A stretch of 14,756 bases of DNA from NCBI GenBank assembly GCA_044340865.1, contig JBIISW010000053.1, positions 1 to 14,756 on the forward strand, read 5' to 3'. Both the position numbers and the translations under genes were made by a program. The DNA is from UBA4416 sp044340865 (lineage in GTDB: Bacteria; Bacteroidota; Bacteroidia; B-17B0; Aurantibacillaceae). A model generated the notes under the pieces. It searched no databases. It saw nothing but the letters and a program-made list of their open reading frames with translations, and had not been told where the DNA came from. Positions 12,326-14,756 of this stretch are shown here, in pieces. Every line of letters begins with the position of its first letter. Position 1 is the first letter of the stretch.

Positions 12326-14599
12326 ATGCAAGTAGAAATCAAGAACAATAAAATAAGAGTGCCTCTAAAAGGCAAAGATGAATGGTTAGTTCTCAAACCC
12401 GAAGAACAAGTTCGTCAAGAATACATTTGCAGACTTGTAAATAATTACGGATTTGACATAGAGCAAATGGCTCAAGAAATCCAAGTGAGCAATTCGCAAC
12501 GTGGACAAGGCAGAGCAATGGCTGATATTGTGATTTGGAAAAACGTAAAAGACAAAAGAGAAAACAACAGTCCTATAATAGTTGTAGAATGTAAAGCCGA
12601 ACATATTACAGTTCGTGAAGAAGATTATTTTCAAGGTTACAATTACGCTTCTTGGGCTGGTGCTGACTTTTTTGTTACAACCAACTTAAAAGAAACAAGA
12701 ATTTTCAAGGTTGTGAAAGGTAAAATCCCGAAGAAACTTGAAGAAGTTGTAAATATTCCTGATGCTAAAACTGTTAATGACGAGAAGAAAATAAACGAGT
12801 TATTAAAGCAGACAAAAGCATTTACTAGGGACGAATTTTCAAAACTACTTTTCAAGTGCCACAACATTATTCGTAACAACGACAAACTATCACCAGAAGC
12901 GGCATTTGACGAAATTAGCAAAATCCTTTTCATTAAAATTCGTTACGAAAGAAGTAATTCCGAAAATCAAATTTTCTCAAAGGAAGCTTTCAAGAATGAC
13001 AAAGCAAGTTATGAGAAATATAAACCAAAAGACGGCAAAGACTTCTATCAATTTTTGTTTGAGCAAACAAAAGAAGATTTCAAAGATGATGACCTTTTTG
13101 AGCAGACAGAAATCATAAGAGTAAGAGAAAATAGTTTTGAAGCAATCGTTGAAGAATTGCAGATTTACAATCTTTCCACAACATCTGATGATGTAAAAGG
13201 TATTGCCTTTGAGCAATTCCTTGGTAAAACATTTAGAGGTGAATTAGGACAATTTTTTACACCTCGAACAATCGTAGACTTTATTGTGGATGTCTTAGAC
13301 CCACAAGAAAGCGAAATAATTTGCGACCCTTGTTGCGGTAGCGGTGGATTTTTAATTAAGGCTTTTGAATATGTAAGAGCAAAAATTGAAAATGAAATCC
13401 ATTTGGCAAAAGAAAAAATCAAGTTGGAATATTATGATGCAGCATATGAAAAATTAAGCGATAAAAAGAAAGCCGAAATCGATGAAACGGTGAATGATTT
13501 GTTTTCTAAACTTAATGCTGAACTGGACATCAACAATCCAAAGAGCAGAATAAGGGAATTAAGTTATGACTGCATTTTTGGGACAGATGCTAATCCAAGA
13601 ATGAGCCGAACTGCAAAAATGAATATGATTATGCACGGTGACGGACACGGTGGCGTACATCACAATGACGGTCTTTTGAATGTAAATGGAATTTTTGAAA
13701 ATCGCTTTGATATAATCCTGACCAATCCACCTTTTGGAAGCAGGGTTGAGAAATCATTGAAAATAACAGAAGCCGACAAATACACAGACATTGAAAGAAT
13801 TAAAAAATATCGTAAAAGATACGGAAGTGATTACGATGAAGCATTAAAACAAGTAAACGACAATATTGATAAACCATTATTGGATTTATACGAAACTGGC
13901 AGTATGAGTACACTTACAGAAGTTTTATTTATAGAACGCTGTTTGAACTTACTGAAACCAGGCGGAAGAATGGGAATTGTATTACCCGAAGGAGTTTTGA
14001 ATAATACCAACCTTCAAAAGATTAGAGATTTTGTGGAAAGCAGAGCAAAGATTTTACTCATAACTTCTATTCCACAAGATGTATTCATTGCAAGTGGTGC
14101 AACTGTGAAACCAAGTTTACTTTTCTTCAAAAAGTTTACAGAAGAAGAAGTAAAACAATGGAAATCAGTTTCTACAAAAGCAGAAAAAGATGTTACCAAA
14201 AAGTACGAGCCAAAAACAAAACCAATTATTGCAAAACTTGAATTGAAAGGCAAAGAAGCACCTAATACAGAAGAAAAAAAGAAACTAAGGGCAGAATTAA
14301 AGCAAATTGAAGATACAATTCTATTTGAAATTAAAGCCCAAATCAAAAAAGAGTTCAACTATCAAATTCCTATAGCAGAAGTTGAAAAGGCTGGAATAAG
14401 CAGTACAGGTTCACAAATAGAAAACGAGTTAGAGCCCTTAGCTAAAGAGTTTAGAATATATCGTGAAAAGAACAAACTTTGGACTACCTATATAAAAGAA
14501 ATCAACTACCAAATTGCAGACGAAGAAATTGGAAGAGTAAGAATAGTTGATGGTGTAGTTTCTGAACCCGAAGTATTCTACAATAAATCTAAGTATTAA
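12326..14599 (+). CDS. Fused nuclease and N6-adenine DNA methyltransferase (restriction-modification R-M subunit)
   Basis: 757-residue bifunctional candidate. Residues about 25-130 match the HsdR N-terminal nuclease type, with RQEYICRL, then Asp67 in MADIVIW and Glu88-Cys-Lys90 in VVECKAE forming the PD-(D/E)xK site. A helical section (about 145-290) precedes the methyltransferase: GQFFTPR (308-314), motif I DPCCGSGGF (334-342) and the catalytic NPPF (467-470), i.e. gamma-class N6-adenine order as in HsdM. LNLLKPGGRMGIVLPEGVLNN follows. The last 150 residues are charged, partly coiled coil, and probably bind the S subunit. It would methylate adenine at a target set by the S subunit and cut unmodified DNA. 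Ordinary HsdM is about 500-550 residues without a nuclease domain; nuclease-methyltransferase fusions with a separate S subunit are known from BcgI-like type IIB enzymes. It lacks the helicase motifs of HsdR. The next gene overlaps its stop by one base. Confidence 0.93.
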   Translation: MQVEIKNNKIRVPLKGKDEWLVLKPEEQVRQEYICRLVNNYGFDIEQMAQEIQVSNSQRGQGRAMADIVIWKNVKDKRENNSPIIVVECKAEHITVREEDYFQGYNYASWAGADFFVTTNLKETRIFKVVKGKIPKKLEEVVNIPDAKTVNDEKKINELLKQTKAFTRDEFSKLLFKCHNIIRNNDKLSPEAAFDEISKILFIKIRYERSNSENQIFSKEAFKNDKASYEKYKPKDGKDFYQFLFEQTKEDFKDDDLFEQTEIIRVRENSFEAIVEELQIYNLSTTSDDVKGIAFEQFLGKTFRGELGQFFTPRTIVDFIVDVLDPQESEIICDPCCGSGGFLIKAFEYVRAKIENEIHLAKEKIKLEYYDAAYEKLSDKKKAEIDETVNDLFSKLNAELDINNPKSRIRELSYDCIFGTDANPRMSRTAKMNMIMHGDGHGGVHHNDGLLNVNGIFENRFDIILTNPPFGSRVEKSLKITEADKYTDIERIKKYRKRYGSDYDEALKQVNDNIDKPLLDLYETGSMSTLTEVLFIERCLNLLKPGGRMGIVLPEGVLNNTNLQKIRDFVESRAKILLITSIPQDVFIASGATVKPSLLFFKKFTEEEVKQWKSVSTKAEKDVTKKYEPKTKPIIAKLELKGKEAPNTEEKKKLRAELKQIEDTILFEIKAQIKKEFNYQIPIAEVEKAGISSTGSQIENELEPLAKEFRIYREKNKLWTTYIKEINYQIADEEIGRVRIVDGVVSEPEVFYNKSKY

Positions 14600-14756
14600 T
14601 GGAAGGTTCAGTGCACTTATATTTAAAATTTATTGCGTTTCCAGAATTTAATCTTTGGGACGTTAAGGCATATACATCAAAAAAAATCACGTCCAAGTTC
14701 CCATTAGTCAAATTAAATAATTTATTATCTACTGACAAAATGGAATGGGTCGAAAT
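14599..14756 (+). CDS. Probable specificity (S) subunit, 5' part only
   Basis: The frame opens with an ATG that overlaps the previous stop (TAATG) and runs 52 codons to the window edge. FNLWDVKAYTSKKITSKFPLVKLNNLL resembles the opening of type I HsdS target-recognition domains, where a W[DE]V..Y segment leads into a 'kyplvkLgdl' strand. An S subunit is also what the upstream methyltransferase would require. The visible piece is too short to judge whether one or two recognition domains are present. Confidence 0.72.
   Translation, partial: MEGSVHLYLKFIAFPEFNLWDVKAYTSKKITSKFPLVKLNNLLSTDKMEWVE

Noticed and set aside
12906..13118. Small + strand frame of 70 codons inside the methyltransferase gene
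   Set aside because: It is an out-of-frame reading of a well-supported gene and encodes Lys/Ser-rich sequence without a domain.

Overview
The window is AT-rich DNA from a member of the Bacteroidota, most likely a flavobacterium-like or related lineage. The evidence is the weak Shine-Dalgarno context, several boxes of the TAnnTTTG promoter type, short signal peptides ending in SQ, a YwqK/MORN-type repeat protein, a LytTR regulator and a PepSY-like secreted protein. All genes lie on the + strand. No tRNA, rRNA, CRISPR array or insertion sequence is visible.

Layout. (1) 1-2102: the 3' part of an Nfu/NifU-type iron-sulfur carrier, a 511 bp AT-rich gap, then nadA (quinolinate synthase, itself a [4Fe-4S] enzyme). 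(2) 2159-7174: a tight four-gene set. It comprises a secreted MORN-repeat protein, a soluble triple-PAS histidine kinase, a LytTR response regulator 3 bp behind it, and a small secreted protein of unknown function. (3) 7200-10441: mnmG (tRNA wobble-uridine modification), an SRPBCC-fold protein and a zinc-ribbon methyltransferase. (4) 10442-11340: 899 bp without genes. (5) 11341-11805: a secreted PepSY-like protein bounded by a strong terminator. (6) 12096 to the end: a defence module with a small XRE regulator, a large protein joining an N-terminal PD-(D/E)xK nuclease domain to a gamma-class N6-adenine methyltransferase, and the start of a probable specificity (S) subunit.

The most notable signal is not a gene. 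Four copies of a near-palindromic GTTYCACGTGRAAC site lie within 1.93 kb (9103-11028), directly downstream of mnmG. They match the bacterial chromosomal centromere parS, bound by ParB, almost base for base. One overlaps the mnmG stop codon, one is inside the methyltransferase coding sequence, one overlaps that gene's stop codon, and one sits in the gene-free stretch. I read this as the chromosome's ParABS loading zone and infer that the window is origin-proximal; mnmG (gidA) is near oriC in many bacteria. No parA, parB, dnaA or clear DnaA-box cluster is in the window, so the origin itself is not shown.

The second point of interest is the nuclease-methyltransferase fusion followed by an S-like subunit. 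This resembles BcgI-like (type IIB/IIG) systems more than a classical three-subunit type I system.
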